A stretch of DNA of 47,036 bases from JBOFZL01 sp051655155 (GCA_051655155.1 JBOFZL010000028.1:1-47036); one strand, 5' to 3'; shown: positions 16,659 through 26,174, counted from the stretch's first letter. The notes: a model not told the origin generated them from the sequence alone. Numbers and translations are program-made.

Positions 16659-17606
16659 ATGAAGTGGAATGAAATTATAATTAGTCTGCCTGATAATATG
16701 GCAGAATTGGTTGCAGACTTACTATATTCAAAGAATATTAAGGGTGTGGCTATTGAAGGTGATTTAGATTACAAAAGTTTACAAAACGATGAAACTTTTT
16801 GGGATTATATTGATGAAGAGCTATTAAATAGTGAAGGGGAAGGTACTTCTTATATTAAAGCATATATTTCAGAGGAAGAAAATATAGATATTAATGAGCT
16901 TATAGTTGAGTTAATAACAGAGATAAATGAGTTTGAAGTTTTTGGGTTTGACGTAAGCAAGGTTTCAGTTAAAAGTAATTTGGTTGACCAAAAAGACTGG
17001 GAAGATAGTTGGAAGGCATACTATAAACCTATTAAAATAACAGATAGAATAGTAGTTCAACCTGAGTGGGAAGAGTATGAATCGCAGGGAGAAGAGGTAG
17101 TTCTTAAGATAGATCCAGGTATGGCTTTTGGAACTGGTAGTCATGAAACTACAAGTATGTGCATGAAGGCGATAGAAAGATATATGCCAAAGGATATTTA
17201 TTTTCTAGATATAGGGTGTGGAAGTGGTATATTAGCTATGACAGCAGCCCTTTTAGGTGCTAAAAAATCTGTAGGGATAGATTTTGATCCAGTAGCAGTG
17301 AGAGTTGCAAAAGAAAATATAGAACTGAATAAGCTTACAGCTAAAGTTGAGATACTTCAGGGAAATTTATGTGACAAAGTGTCAGGGAAGTATAAGATGA
17401 TAGCGGCTAATATTATGGCTGATGTTATTATAATTTTATGTGAAGATGTGAATACATTTTTGGATGAAGAAGGTTATTTTATAGCTTCAGGAATAATTCA
17501 TGAAAAGTTGGATATGGTAATTAATAAAATTGAAGAAATTGGATTAGATATAATTGATGTTATAAAAGATGGAGAATGGGCAGCAGTTGTATCTAAGAGG
17601 AAATAG
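16659..17606 (+). CDS. prmA: ribosomal protein L11 methyltransferase
   Basis: A 315-residue SAM-dependent methyltransferase. The N-terminal substrate-binding half includes DQKDWEDSWKAYYKP. The catalytic half has DPGMAFGTGSHETT, the SAM motif FLDIGCGSGILA and AANIMADVI (the NPPY-like position). It trimethylates L11. It is paired with rsmE, as in many Firmicutes. Confidence 0.95.
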   Translation: MKWNEIIISLPDNMAELVADLLYSKNIKGVAIEGDLDYKSLQNDETFWDYIDEELLNSEGEGTSYIKAYISEEENIDINELIVELITEINEFEVFGFDVSKVSVKSNLVDQKDWEDSWKAYYKPIKITDRIVVQPEWEEYESQGEEVVLKIDPGMAFGTGSHETTSMCMKAIERYMPKDIYFLDIGCGSGILAMTAALLGAKKSVGIDFDPVAVRVAKENIELNKLTAKVEILQGNLCDKVSGKYKMIAANIMADVIIILCEDVNTFLDEEGYFIASGIIHEKLDMVINKIEEIGLDIIDVIKDGEWAAVVSKRK

Positions 17607-17607
17607 T

Positions 17608-18336
17608 ATGGATAGATTTTATGTAGATTCAGATGCTAGAGTTAAAAATTATATTGATGATAAAGATGAGATCAAGCACATTACTAAGGTAATGAGGATG
17701 AAGGAAGGCGACAGCTTTGAAATATTTGATGTTATAGGAGCTGAGTATTTAGCAGAGATAACTGAATTAGAAAAAGAAAAAATCACGTTTGAGATAAAGG
17801 AAAATTATGAGATTAAACGTGAATTAGATACTGAAATTATAATTTATCAAGGTTTGCCAAAACAGCAAAAGATGGACTATATTATTCAAAAAACAACAGA
17901 ATTAGGGGTTTCAAAAATAGTTCCTTGTATATTAAAGCGTTGTGTTAGTGATATTAAGGAGAAGGAAGAAAAAAAGATTGAGCGTTGGCAAAAAATAGCA
18001 TTTGAAGCTACTAAGCAAAGTAAGAGAACTTCTATACCAAGTATAATAAAACCATTGAGCTTGAAAGATGCAATATATCATAGCAGGAACAATGGCTTAA
18101 ATATAGTATTTTATGAGTTAGAAAAAGAGAATACACTAAAATTAATATTAAAATCTCTTACAATTAAGCCAAAATCTGTAGGAATATTTATAGGGCCTGA
18201 AGGTGGTTTTTCTGAAGAGGAAATAAAGTTATTGAAAGATAATAATGTTCGTTCTGCTACTTTAGGTACTAGAATATTAAGAACGGAAACTGCTGGAATT
18301 TATGGGGTATCTATAATATCATATGAGTATGAATAG
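17608..18336 (+). CDS. rsmE: 16S rRNA (uracil-1498-N3)-methyltransferase RsmE
   Basis: A 242-residue SPOUT-class methyltransferase. An N-terminal PUA-like region (HITKVMRMKEGDSFEIFD) is followed by the trefoil-knot domain with FIGPEGGFSEEEI and LGTRILRTETA. It methylates U1498 of 16S rRNA. I chose ATG 17608 because AAGAGG at 17595-17600 is well placed and the ATG follows the prmA stop. An in-frame extension 39 bases upstream would overlap prmA without its own site. Confidence 0.94.
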   Translation: MDRFYVDSDARVKNYIDDKDEIKHITKVMRMKEGDSFEIFDVIGAEYLAEITELEKEKITFEIKENYEIKRELDTEIIIYQGLPKQQKMDYIIQKTTELGVSKIVPCILKRCVSDIKEKEEKKIERWQKIAFEATKQSKRTSIPSIIKPLSLKDAIYHSRNNGLNIVFYELEKENTLKLILKSLTIKPKSVGIFIGPEGGFSEEEIKLLKDNNVRSATLGTRILRTETAGIYGVSIISYEYE

Positions 18337-18340
18337 TAGG

Positions 18341-18361
18341 GCTGGATTTAATCCAGCTTTG
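18341..18361 (+). terminator. weak hairpin terminator after rsmE
   Basis: GCTGGAT pairs with ATCCAGC around loop TTA, followed by TTTGTT. The T tract is short, so read-through to the UPF0489 gene 20 bases on is likely. Confidence 0.55.
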
Positions 18362-18378
18362 TTACATAGGGGGGATAT

Positions 18379-19161
18379 ATGGATTTTTATAGAAATAGAT
18401 TTATTATAAATGGTGAGTTGGGGAATAATAAGTTTTCTTTTAATGACAGAAGCTTAAAATTTATAAGTGTAGCTGATTTAATATATTCTGATAACTTAGA
18501 AGATTTATTTGAAGGGGAAGTTGCCTTTTGTGAGTTTGTAGATGGAAATGAGTTTATTTGTAATGGATTGAAAAATTTTTTGGTATATAAATTTAACGAT
18601 ATTCCAGTATATATATTTGATAACCATAATCACACATTTTTCTTTACGGTTTATGAGAGCGTTTTTAAATCTTACAAAAATTTAAAAATGATTCATATAG
18701 ATCAGCATAAGGATATGCGTAAACCAGACATAAGTTTTGAAGAATATAAGAATATGTCTTATGATATTAGAAAGAATATTATAAAAAACAATACACTAAA
18801 GTTTGAAAGTAGTTATGGTGAACATGATTCCTTGATTGATAGAGCTTATGAATATACAAATATTATATTGAATGTTGGCAATTATATAGTTCCATTGATA
18901 GAAGCTAAGTTTGTTGATAAGGTTATCATAGTTGATTCGACAAGTAGTTTGAGAGAAGTTGATAATGAAGCTTTTGGAGAGTATTTTATAAATCTGGACT
19001 TAGATTTCTTTTCTGAGGATATGGATTACATTTCTTTTGAAGAAAAGTTGACTAAGATAAGGAAGATTATGGTAGGGGCTAAATTTATAACAATTTCAAC
19101 TAGTCCATACTTTGTGGATTTAAATAGATGTTTGGTAACTTTAAGTAAATTATTTCCATAA
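18379..19161 (+). CDS. UPF0489 family protein (arginase-fold-like), function unknown
   Basis: A 260-residue protein. I recognise the UPF0489 pattern: IFDNHNHTFFF near residue 77, MIHIDQHKDMR near 110, and NLDLDFFSEDMD near 210. The Asp/His-rich motifs DQHxD and DLDxF resemble the metal-binding loops of the arginase/deacetylase fold, so a metal-dependent hydrolase is plausible. No substrate is known to me. There is no signal peptide or membrane segment. It sits between rsmE and rel, with GGGGGG-type ribosome-binding sequence eight bases before the ATG, and may be read from the rsmE transcript. Confidence 0.72.
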   Translation: MDFYRNRFIINGELGNNKFSFNDRSLKFISVADLIYSDNLEDLFEGEVAFCEFVDGNEFICNGLKNFLVYKFNDIPVYIFDNHNHTFFFTVYESVFKSYKNLKMIHIDQHKDMRKPDISFEEYKNMSYDIRKNIIKNNTLKFESSYGEHDSLIDRAYEYTNIILNVGNYIVPLIEAKFVDKVIIVDSTSSLREVDNEAFGEYFINLDLDFFSEDMDYISFEEKLTKIRKIMVGAKFITISTSPYFVDLNRCLVTLSKLFP

Positions 19162-19191
19162 AAACTTCTGTATATTAGATAGGATATTATT

Positions 19192-19218
19192 GGATAAATA
19201 CTTGAATATTATTTATCC
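19192..19218. repeat. inverted repeat overlapping the rel promoter
   Basis: GGATAAATA (19192-19200) is the exact reverse complement of TATTTATCC (19210-19218), with a nine-base centre. It covers the -35 box of the rel promoter. With no T run it is a poor terminator, so it may be an operator; no regulator is identified. Confidence 0.55.
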
Positions 19219-19230
19219 TAAGTATATAAT
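19202..19230 (+). promoter_or_regulatory. promoter of the rel-dtd-hemZ-aspS run
   Basis: TTGAAT, a 17-bp spacer and a perfect TATAAT, ending 47 bases before the rel ATG. Confidence 0.75.
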
Positions 19231-19277
19231 AATTAAATGAATATCACAGAAAATTACTAGAGAAGGGGGGATATAAT

Positions 19278-21455
19278 ATGCTTGAAAATTTACTTTTAAT
19301 GATAAGTTCATATAATCCGGATGCTAATTTAGACCTTGTAATAAAAGCATTTAATTATGGGGAAAGGGCTCATGAAAATCAATATAGAAAATCTGGAGAA
19401 AAGTATTTTGTTCACCCTATAGAAGTTGCAAAGATTCTGGCAGAGTTAGAAATGGATGAAAGTACTATTGCAGCAGGACTTTTGCATGATGTTATAGAAG
19501 ATACAGGTATTACTTACGAACAAATGGCAAAAGATTTCAATACTGAAATTGCTGATTTAGTAGATGGAGTTACTAAGTTAGGTAAATTAGACTATAAATC
19601 TAAAGAGGAAACTCAGGCTGAAAATCTTAGAAAAATGTTTATGGCAATGGGAAAGGACATAAGGGTAATTCTTATTAAGTTGGCAGATAGACTTCATAAT
19701 ATGAGAACTCTTAAGTATATGAACGAGGAAAAGGCAAAAGAGAAAGCTTTAGAAACTGTCGAAATATTTGCGCCTATAGCTCATAGGTTGGGAATATCAA
19801 AAATAAAATGCGAGATGGAAGATATTGCTCTAAGATATATTGACCCTTCAGGGTATTATGATTTAGTAGAGAAGGTTTCTACTAAAAAGATGGAAAGAGA
19901 GCACTTTATTAAAGTTCTTGTAAATGAACTTGGCGAAAAATTAAAAGAGGTTAAGATCGATAAAGTTGATATTAGTGGTAGAGCAAAGCACTTTTATAGC
20001 ATATATAAGAAGATGAAGAATCAAAACAAAATTTTCGATGAAATATATGATCTTATGGCAGTTAGAATAATTGTAGATAATGTGAGAGACTGTTATGGAG
20101 CTTTAGGTGTAGTTCATACTATATGGAAACCAATGCCAGGAAGGTTTAAGGACTATATAGCAATGCCAAAACCTAATATGTATCAGTCTATTCATACTAC
20201 TGTTATTGGTAACGATGGAGTTCCTTTTGAAATTCAAATTAGAACGTGGGATATGCATAAGATAGCTGAATTTGGTATTGCAGCTCATTGGAAGTATAAA
20301 GAGGATAGACCTGATTCTCATGAAAAGAATATGGAAGAGAAACTTACTTGGCTTAGACAGATGATGGAATGGCAAAAGGATGTTTCGGATTCGAAAGAGT
20401 TCATGGACTCTGTTAAACTGGATTTGTTCGCTGATGAGGTTTTTGTATTTACTCCTAAAGGTGAGGTTGTTGAGTTAACAGCTGGTTCTACTCCTTTAGA
20501 TTTTGCATATAAAGTTCATACTGGTGTAGGTAATAGATGTGTTGGGGCTAAGGTTGATGGAAAGATAGTAACTCTTGATTATCAACTTAATAATGGTAAT
20601 ATCGTGGAGATTTTAACATCATCCAACTCTGCAGGTCCGTCGAGAGATTGGATAAATATTGTAAAGAGTTCGCATGCCAGAAATAAAATAAGGCAATGGT
20701 TTAAAAAGGAGCGACGTGAGGAAAATATTGAAAAGGGTAGGGAACTTTTGGAGAAGGAAACAAAGAGACATGGGTTTCCGTTATCAGAGTTTTTAAAGGT
20801 GAAGTATCTTAATCCTATTTTAAAACCCTTATCTCAAAATTCTATTGAAGACTTATATGCAGCACTTGGATATGGTGGACTTACAATGGGACAGGTCTTT
20901 CCTCGAATAAAGGAAAAGTATGATGTAGACCATAAGAATATTGCTAAAGAAGAAAAACACGAGAAGGTAGATGAAAGTAAGGTACAAAATAAATCTAAGA
21001 ATAAATCTACAGGCGATTCAGGAGTTAGCGTTAAAGGTATAGATAATATTTTCATGAGATTCGCTAAATGTTGTAATCCATTGCCAGGTGATGAAATCGT
21101 AGGTTATATAACTAAAGGTAGAGGGGTTTCCGTTCACAGAAGAGATTGCTCTCAAATTAATCTTGAAGATAATGAGAAAATTGTCGAAGTGGTATGGGAT
21201 AGTGAGGATTTAAGTAAAAAGAATTTTGAGGTAGAAATACAGGTTGATGCTGATGACAGAAGAGGATTATTTATGGATGTAAGTAAGCTTTTTTCTGATG
21301 AAAAAATTTTTGTTAATGGAATAAATGCAAGGGCGACTAAAGATGGAAATGCAGTTATGAATATCCTTATTGAAGTTTCTAGTAAAGAGCAACTTAAATC
21401 AATTAAAAATAAAATAAAGAGAATTGAAGGGGTAGTTGATGCCTTTAGAGTATAG
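19278..21455 (+). CDS. relA: bifunctional (p)ppGpp synthetase/hydrolase Rel
   Basis: A 725-residue long RSH enzyme. The N-terminal HD hydrolase has the intact His70-Asp71 pair (LLHDVIEDTG). The synthetase domain has GRFKDYIAMPKPN around Arg289 and QIRTWDMHKIAEFG. The TGS domain (VFVFTPKGEVVEL) begins near 390. The RIS/zinc-finger region has Cys598-Cys599 (KCCNPLPGD), and an ACT domain ends the protein. Both catalytic centres look intact, so it should make and degrade (p)ppGpp in response to stalled ribosomes. It is paired with dtd eight bases downstream, as in most Firmicutes. Confidence 0.96.
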   Translation: MLENLLLMISSYNPDANLDLVIKAFNYGERAHENQYRKSGEKYFVHPIEVAKILAELEMDESTIAAGLLHDVIEDTGITYEQMAKDFNTEIADLVDGVTKLGKLDYKSKEETQAENLRKMFMAMGKDIRVILIKLADRLHNMRTLKYMNEEKAKEKALETVEIFAPIAHRLGISKIKCEMEDIALRYIDPSGYYDLVEKVSTKKMEREHFIKVLVNELGEKLKEVKIDKVDISGRAKHFYSIYKKMKNQNKIFDEIYDLMAVRIIVDNVRDCYGALGVVHTIWKPMPGRFKDYIAMPKPNMYQSIHTTVIGNDGVPFEIQIRTWDMHKIAEFGIAAHWKYKEDRPDSHEKNMEEKLTWLRQMMEWQKDVSDSKEFMDSVKLDLFADEVFVFTPKGEVVELTAGSTPLDFAYKVHTGVGNRCVGAKVDGKIVTLDYQLNNGNIVEILTSSNSAGPSRDWINIVKSSHARNKIRQWFKKERREENIEKGRELLEKETKRHGFPLSEFLKVKYLNPILKPLSQNSIEDLYAALGYGGLTMGQVFPRIKEKYDVDHKNIAKEEKHEKVDESKVQNKSKNKSTGDSGVSVKGIDNIFMRFAKCCNPLPGDEIVGYITKGRGVSVHRRDCSQINLEDNEKIVEVVWDSEDLSKKNFEVEIQVDADDRRGLFMDVSKLFSDEKIFVNGINARATKDGNAVMNILIEVSSKEQLKSIKNKIKRIEGVVDAFRV

Positions 21456-21463
21456 GAGATTTT

Positions 21464-21925
21464 ATGAGATTAATTATTCAAAGGGTAAGTAGTTCTAAAG
21501 TATTTTTAAATAATGGAAAAGAAAGAAAGCTTAATGGTAAAATATCAAAAGGAATAAACGTACTTGTTGGGATAACTCATGATGACAATCAAGAAGATAT
21601 AAATTATATAGTAAAGAAGATAACAGGGCTTAGAATTTTTGAAGATGAAGATGGAAAGATGAACTTAGATCTTAAGGCAGTAAATGGAGAAATTCTTTTA
21701 ATTTCTCAGTTTACATTATATGGTGATTCAAGAAAGGGGAATAGGCCAAGCTTTATAGAAGCTGCTCGTCCTGAACTTGCTATTCCTATTTATAATGAGT
21801 TGATAATGAATCTTAGAGATAAGGGGTATAAGGTTGAAACTGGAGAGTTTGGCGCAGATATGGAAGTAGAGATAATAAATGATGGGCCAGTTACTATACT
21901 CGTAGATAGTAAAAAACAATTTTAG
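21464..21925 (+). CDS. dtd: D-aminoacyl-tRNA deacylase
   Basis: A 153-residue protein, full length for DTD. Both signature motifs are present: SQFTL at residues 81-85 and NDGPVTI at 139-145 (the GxP motif). It hydrolyses D-amino acids, and Gly mis-attached to tRNA-Ala, from tRNA. TAGGAG sits six bases before the ATG. Confidence 0.96.
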   Translation: MRLIIQRVSSSKVFLNNGKERKLNGKISKGINVLVGITHDDNQEDINYIVKKITGLRIFEDEDGKMNLDLKAVNGEILLISQFTLYGDSRKGNRPSFIEAARPELAIPIYNELIMNLRDKGYKVETGEFGADMEVEIINDGPVTILVDSKKQF

Positions 21926-21935
21926 AGGGAGAGTT

Positions 21936-22556
21936 ATGATAATACAACGTTTAGATAGAAATAAAATGGGTGTAAATAGTTATGTAATCCATGAAGAGAA
22001 TAAAAGTGAAGCTTTGGTTATAGATCCTGGTTTAAATTTTAATAATATTATTAATTATTGTAGAGAAAAAGAGCTTATTGTAAAGTCAATAGTTCTTACT
22101 CATGGACACTATGATCATATATTAGATACTCAAAAATTAAAGGAAGAATATAGTTGTGATATATATTCACATATTGATGAAAAAATTATTTTAAATAATG
22201 CAGACAAAAATCTATCATCAGCAGTAGGAGTGTCAGAAGAGTTTGATGCAGATTTCTATGTTGTTGAGGGTGATGAAATTACTCTAGGAAATCATACTTT
22301 TAAAGTGTTACACACTCCAGGACATACAAAGGGTGGAATATGCTTGTATGATAGAGAAAACTTAATTTCTGGAGATACATTGTTTAAAGGTTCTATGGGA
22401 AGAACGGATCTTTATAGTGGAAGTGAGTCTGAAATGATGAATTCTCTAAGAAGGTTAAGAGATCTTCCTGATGATGTGAAAGTATATCCTGGACATGGTC
22501 CAACATCAACTATTAAGTTTGAAAAAGAGAAAAATCCATATATGAGGATGGCGTAA
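21936..22556 (+). CDS. MBL-fold metallo-hydrolase (glyoxalase II-like)
   Basis: A 206-residue metallo-beta-lactamase-fold protein. The metal ligands are His56, His58, Asp60 and His61 (THGHYDHI), then HTPGHTKGG, SGDTLF and PGHGP near the C-terminus. It lacks the C-terminal substrate domain of true glyoxalase II, so the thioester substrate is unknown. It is a routine neighbour of rel-dtd in Clostridia. Its stop overlaps the hemZ start (TAATG). Confidence 0.9.
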   Translation: MIIQRLDRNKMGVNSYVIHEENKSEALVIDPGLNFNNIINYCREKELIVKSIVLTHGHYDHILDTQKLKEEYSCDIYSHIDEKIILNNADKNLSSAVGVSEEFDADFYVVEGDEITLGNHTFKVLHTPGHTKGGICLYDRENLISGDTLFKGSMGRTDLYSGSESEMMNSLRRLRDLPDDVKVYPGHGPTSTIKFEKEKNPYMRMA

Positions 22557-23941
22557 TGGGGATAACTCTAGATATAAAATATGAATATGAAGTTAAAGAA
22601 CTTATAAAGGCTTTTGGCATTATAGATTTTGACAGTATGGAGCTTGAAATAAATGAAATGGATAGCTCTATTTTTTTTAATTTGAACCTAAATGGTAAAA
22701 GCTTTAGTCATATTCACAAAATTAATGGAGATACAGAAAAGGGGATACTTTATAAACAGGGGATATATAAAATATTTTCGATAGCCTTAGATAAAGATTT
22801 ACCGTGGGGAATATTGACGGGAATAAGACCAGTTAAGCTCATTAAGAAGTTAGGCTTAAAAACAGATGATGAAATTATAAGTCTGTTAAAAAATAGGTAT
22901 TATATCAGTGAGGATAAGATTAAAGACATGCTGATTATATCTAAAGTTCAAGATAGTATAATAGAATCTGGGAATTTACAAGAAGGGTTGGGAATTTATG
23001 TAGGAATACCTTTTTGTCCTTCAAGATGTAATTATTGTTCTTTTTACTCAAGTGATATAAATAAGTCTAAAAAGTATATTAAGCCATACTTGGAAGCTCT
23101 TTTGAAGGAGGTAGACTTAGTTTTACCATATATAAAAGATAAATTGATTTCGAGCTTATATTTTGGAGGAGGAACTCCATCTTCATTAAGTAGTGATGAT
23201 ATAAGATATATACTTAGAGAGTTGAACACAAGATTAAATTTTTCAAAAATATATGAAGTATCATTTGAGGCAGGAAGACCGGATACCCTAGATAGAGAAA
23301 AGTTGACGGCTATTAAAGATGGGATGGTTAATAGGATATCTATTAATCCACAAACAATGAATAACAAAACACTAAAACTGATTGGAAGAAACCATAATAG
23401 TGAGGATATAGTAAATTGTTTCAAGGAAGCGAGAAATATTGGGTTTGAGAATATAAATATGGATGTGATTATTGGACTTGAAGATGAAAATATAGATGAT
23501 GTTCGAAATACGATGGAGGCCCTTAAAAGTTTGAATCCAGATTCTATAACAGTGCATACTTTGGCAATAAAGAGAGCATCTAAACTTCACGAGAATAAAG
23601 GGATTTTTGAAGAAAAAGATATAATAGAACAAATGGATATAGCAAGAGAGTATTGTGGGGATATAAACTTAATACCATATTATCTTTATAGACAAAAAAA
23701 CATAAAGGGTAATTTAGAAAATATAGGATTGAGTAAAAAAGGAAAGGCATCAGCGTATAATATAGGAATAATGGAAGAGATTCAAACAATAATAGCTTTT
23801 GGGGCTGGTGGGGTAAGTAAGTTTTGTTACCCTAAAGAAGATCGTATTGAGAGAGTCGAAAATGTAAAAAGTTTAGAAGAGTACCTTAAACGTTATGAAG
23901 AAATGGCAAATAGAAAGATTAAGGAGCTTAATAATATATAA
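22556..23941 (+). CDS. hemZ: HemZ-type oxygen-independent coproporphyrinogen dehydrogenase
   Basis: A 461-residue radical SAM protein. The cluster cysteines are Cys154, Cys158 and Cys161 (FCPSRCNYC), which lie after an N-terminal extension of about 150 residues that distinguishes HemZ from HemN and HemW. SSLYFGGGTPSSL and VSFEAGRPDTL are typical HemN-family motifs. HemZ converts coproporphyrinogen III to protoporphyrinogen IX in Bacillus. Its role in Clostridia without a full haem pathway is uncertain. The first base of the ATG is the last base of the preceding stop. Confidence 0.87.
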   Translation: MGITLDIKYEYEVKELIKAFGIIDFDSMELEINEMDSSIFFNLNLNGKSFSHIHKINGDTEKGILYKQGIYKIFSIALDKDLPWGILTGIRPVKLIKKLGLKTDDEIISLLKNRYYISEDKIKDMLIISKVQDSIIESGNLQEGLGIYVGIPFCPSRCNYCSFYSSDINKSKKYIKPYLEALLKEVDLVLPYIKDKLISSLYFGGGTPSSLSSDDIRYILRELNTRLNFSKIYEVSFEAGRPDTLDREKLTAIKDGMVNRISINPQTMNNKTLKLIGRNHNSEDIVNCFKEARNIGFENINMDVIIGLEDENIDDVRNTMEALKSLNPDSITVHTLAIKRASKLHENKGIFEEKDIIEQMDIAREYCGDINLIPYYLYRQKNIKGNLENIGLSKKGKASAYNIGIMEEIQTIIAFGAGGVSKFCYPKEDRIERVENVKSLEEYLKRYEEMANRKIKELNNI

Positions 23942-23966
23942 AAATTTTAATTTCAGGAGGGAAAAA

Positions 23967-25730
23967 ATGGAAACATTATCAGGCCTAAAAAGAAGTAATT
24001 ATTGCAATGATTTAAGAATTGAGAATGTAGGAAAAGAAGTAACACTTATGGGATGGGTTCAAAGAGCCAGAAAATTAGGTGGACTTATATTTGTTGATTT
24101 AAGGGATAGAACGGGAATTTGCCAAGTTAATTTTGATGAAAATGTCAATAAAGATATTTTTGAAAAGGCAGGTAAGCTAGGGTCAGAGTATGTGATTGCT
24201 GTTGTAGGGACAGTAAGTGAAAGAAGTTCAAAAAACCCTAATCTTCAAACTGGAGATATTGAGATTATGGCAAGTGAGTTGAGAATATTAAGCGAGTCAG
24301 AAACTCCGCCAATTTATATTAAGGATGATGATATTGTATCTGAGAATCTCAGACTTAAATATAGATATTTGGATTTGAGAAAGTCTAAAATGCAACAAAA
24401 CTTCAGGTTGAGACATGAAGTTGCAAGGTTAACGAGAAACTTTTTATCAAATGAGGGGTTTTTAGAAATTGAAACTCCTATTCTTGGAAAACCAACTCCA
24501 GAGGGAGCGAGAGATTATCTTGTTCCAAGTAGGGTTAGTCCTGGAAGCTTCTATGGTCTGCCACAATCTCCACAGTTGTTTAAACAATTATTTATGGTTT
24601 CAGGAATGGATAGGTATTTTCAAATAGCAAAATGTTTTAGAGATGAGGATTTAAGGGCTGATAGGCAACCTGAATTTACTCAAATAGACTGTGAAATGTC
24701 TTTTGTTGAGATGGAAGATGTTATGGAAGTTATGGAAAGGCTTATACAATATGTATTTAAAGAAGCTATGGGTTATGAGATAGAGCTACCTCTTCAAAGA
24801 ATGAAATATGCGGAAGCTATGAATAAGTATGGTTCAGATAAACCTGATTTAAGAGTAGGGTTTGAAATTACTGATGTGACTAATATTGTAAGAAACTCAG
24901 GATTTGGTGTTTTTGACAATGCACCTACAGTTCGTGGAATAAACATATCTGGATGTGAAGAAAAGTTTACAAGAAAAGGAATCAGTGCATTAGAAGAGGT
25001 TGCAAAAACCTATGGAGCTAAAGGGCTAGCTTGGGTTAAAATAACTAAAGATGGGGTAAACTCTCCTATATCAAAATTTATAGAAGAACAGGTTATGGAT
25101 AATTTAATAAAGGAGATGAATGGTAATATAGGCGACATATTATTATTTGTTGCAGATAAAAAGAATATAGCATTAACAGCCATAGGAAATGTTCGTCTTG
25201 AAGCAGCAAAATCTTTAGATCTTCTTAACCCTGATGAGTTTAAGTTCTTATATGTAACGGAGTTTCCATTATTTGAATATGATGAAGAAGAGGATAGGTT
25301 AGTTTCTATGCATCATCCGTTTACATCACCTCTTGATGAGGACTTAAATAAATTAGATACAAATCCAGCAGATGTAAATGCCAAGGCTTATGATATGGTT
25401 TTAAATGGAGTTGAACTTGGTGGCGGAAGCATAAGGATTTATAATTCAGAGCTTCAAAGTAAAATGTTTAAAATGTTAGGTTTAAGTGAAGAAGAAGCTT
25501 GGGATAAATTTGGATTTTTATTAGAGGCATTTAAATATGGAACACCACCACATGGAGGTTTAGCCTTTGGATTAGATAGGTTGTTAATGCTTATGCTTAA
25601 GGAAAGTAGTATAAGAGAGGTGATAGCTTTTCCTAAAACACAAAATGCAAGTTGTCCATTAACAAATGCTCCTGCAGCAACAGACTCTAAAGCATTAGAA
25701 GAGTTGGGAATCAGTGTCAAAAAAGGATAG
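23967..25730 (+). CDS. aspS: aspartyl-tRNA synthetase, bacterial type
   Basis: A 587-residue class II synthetase. An N-terminal OB anticodon-binding domain (MGWVQRARKLGGLIFVDLRDR) is followed by motif 2 with CFRDEDLRADRQPEFTQID, a bacterial GAD insertion domain (about 290-420), and motif 3 GLAFGLDRLLML. Whether it also charges tRNA-Asn cannot be told by eye. I chose ATG 23967 because AGGAGGG lies six bases upstream; an earlier in-frame ATG at 23895 lies inside hemZ. No T-box leader is present; the gene appears to rely on upstream transcription. Confidence 0.96.
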   Translation: METLSGLKRSNYCNDLRIENVGKEVTLMGWVQRARKLGGLIFVDLRDRTGICQVNFDENVNKDIFEKAGKLGSEYVIAVVGTVSERSSKNPNLQTGDIEIMASELRILSESETPPIYIKDDDIVSENLRLKYRYLDLRKSKMQQNFRLRHEVARLTRNFLSNEGFLEIETPILGKPTPEGARDYLVPSRVSPGSFYGLPQSPQLFKQLFMVSGMDRYFQIAKCFRDEDLRADRQPEFTQIDCEMSFVEMEDVMEVMERLIQYVFKEAMGYEIELPLQRMKYAEAMNKYGSDKPDLRVGFEITDVTNIVRNSGFGVFDNAPTVRGINISGCEEKFTRKGISALEEVAKTYGAKGLAWVKITKDGVNSPISKFIEEQVMDNLIKEMNGNIGDILLFVADKKNIALTAIGNVRLEAAKSLDLLNPDEFKFLYVTEFPLFEYDEEEDRLVSMHHPFTSPLDEDLNKLDTNPADVNAKAYDMVLNGVELGGGSIRIYNSELQSKMFKMLGLSEEEAWDKFGFLLEAFKYGTPPHGGLAFGLDRLLMLMLKESSIREVIAFPKTQNASCPLTNAPAATDSKALEELGISVKKG

Positions 25731-25741
25731 AGGTGTGAAAT

Positions 25742-26155
25742 ATGAGAGAAGAAGGTAGCGTAACTAAAATTGATGGTGATTATGCTTACGTTCTAATAAA
25801 ACGCCATGCTGCCTGTGGTAAGTGTAAGGCCTGTGAACTAGGAATAGAAGGTAGAAATGAAATTGAAGTAAAAACTGTTAATAAGGAAAATGCTGAAGTA
25901 GGAGATAGGGTTTCTGTGATTTTAGAGTCCCCAGATGTACTAAAAGCAGCATTTATAGTATATATGATACCGCTTATATGTTTTTCAATAGGATGGTTTC
26001 TTTCTTGGGTATTTGGAGTTAAGGAAGAAATGACAAATCTGTTCGTAGGTAGTATTTTTATGGGGGCAGCATTTATTTTTGTTAAATTTATAGATAGGAA
26101 AATGGCGAGAACTAAAAAGTATGAACCGATACTTTCAGAGATTATAAAAAAATAG
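25742..26155 (+). CDS. RseC/MucC-like (SoxR-reducing family) membrane protein
   Basis: A 137-residue protein with a Cys-rich N-terminal cytoplasmic part (HAACGKCKACELG, three closely spaced cysteines) that could bind an Fe-S cluster. Two membrane segments follow at about 74-97 and 101-120, then a short positively charged tail. This is the architecture of RseC_MucC family proteins, which in proteobacteria act with Rnf-type complexes to reduce SoxR. No soxR is nearby, so the target here is unknown. Its stop codon overlaps the recA operator. Confidence 0.8.
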   Translation: MREEGSVTKIDGDYAYVLIKRHAACGKCKACELGIEGRNEIEVKTVNKENAEVGDRVSVILESPDVLKAAFIVYMIPLICFSIGWFLSWVFGVKEEMTNLFVGSIFMGAAFIFVKFIDRKMARTKKYEPILSEIIKK

Positions 26156-26174
26156 AACAAATGTTCGAATGTTC
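26155..26174 (+). promoter_or_regulatory. LexA-type SOS operator of recA
   Basis: GAACAAATGTTC (26155-26166) matches GAAC-N4-GTTC, the core of the Gram-positive LexA (Cheo) box. A further GTTC at 26171-26174 continues the same 8-bp phasing, giving three half-sites. The operator directly abuts the -35 box, so bound LexA should block transcription. Confidence 0.85.

Noticed and set aside
23044..23789. Several minus-strand open frames within hemZ
   Set aside because: They overlap a full-length conserved gene, have no ribosome-binding sites and no recognisable protein features.
23941..23966. A T-box riboswitch before aspS
   Set aside because: Only 25 bases separate hemZ from aspS, with no specifier stem or T-box sequence.
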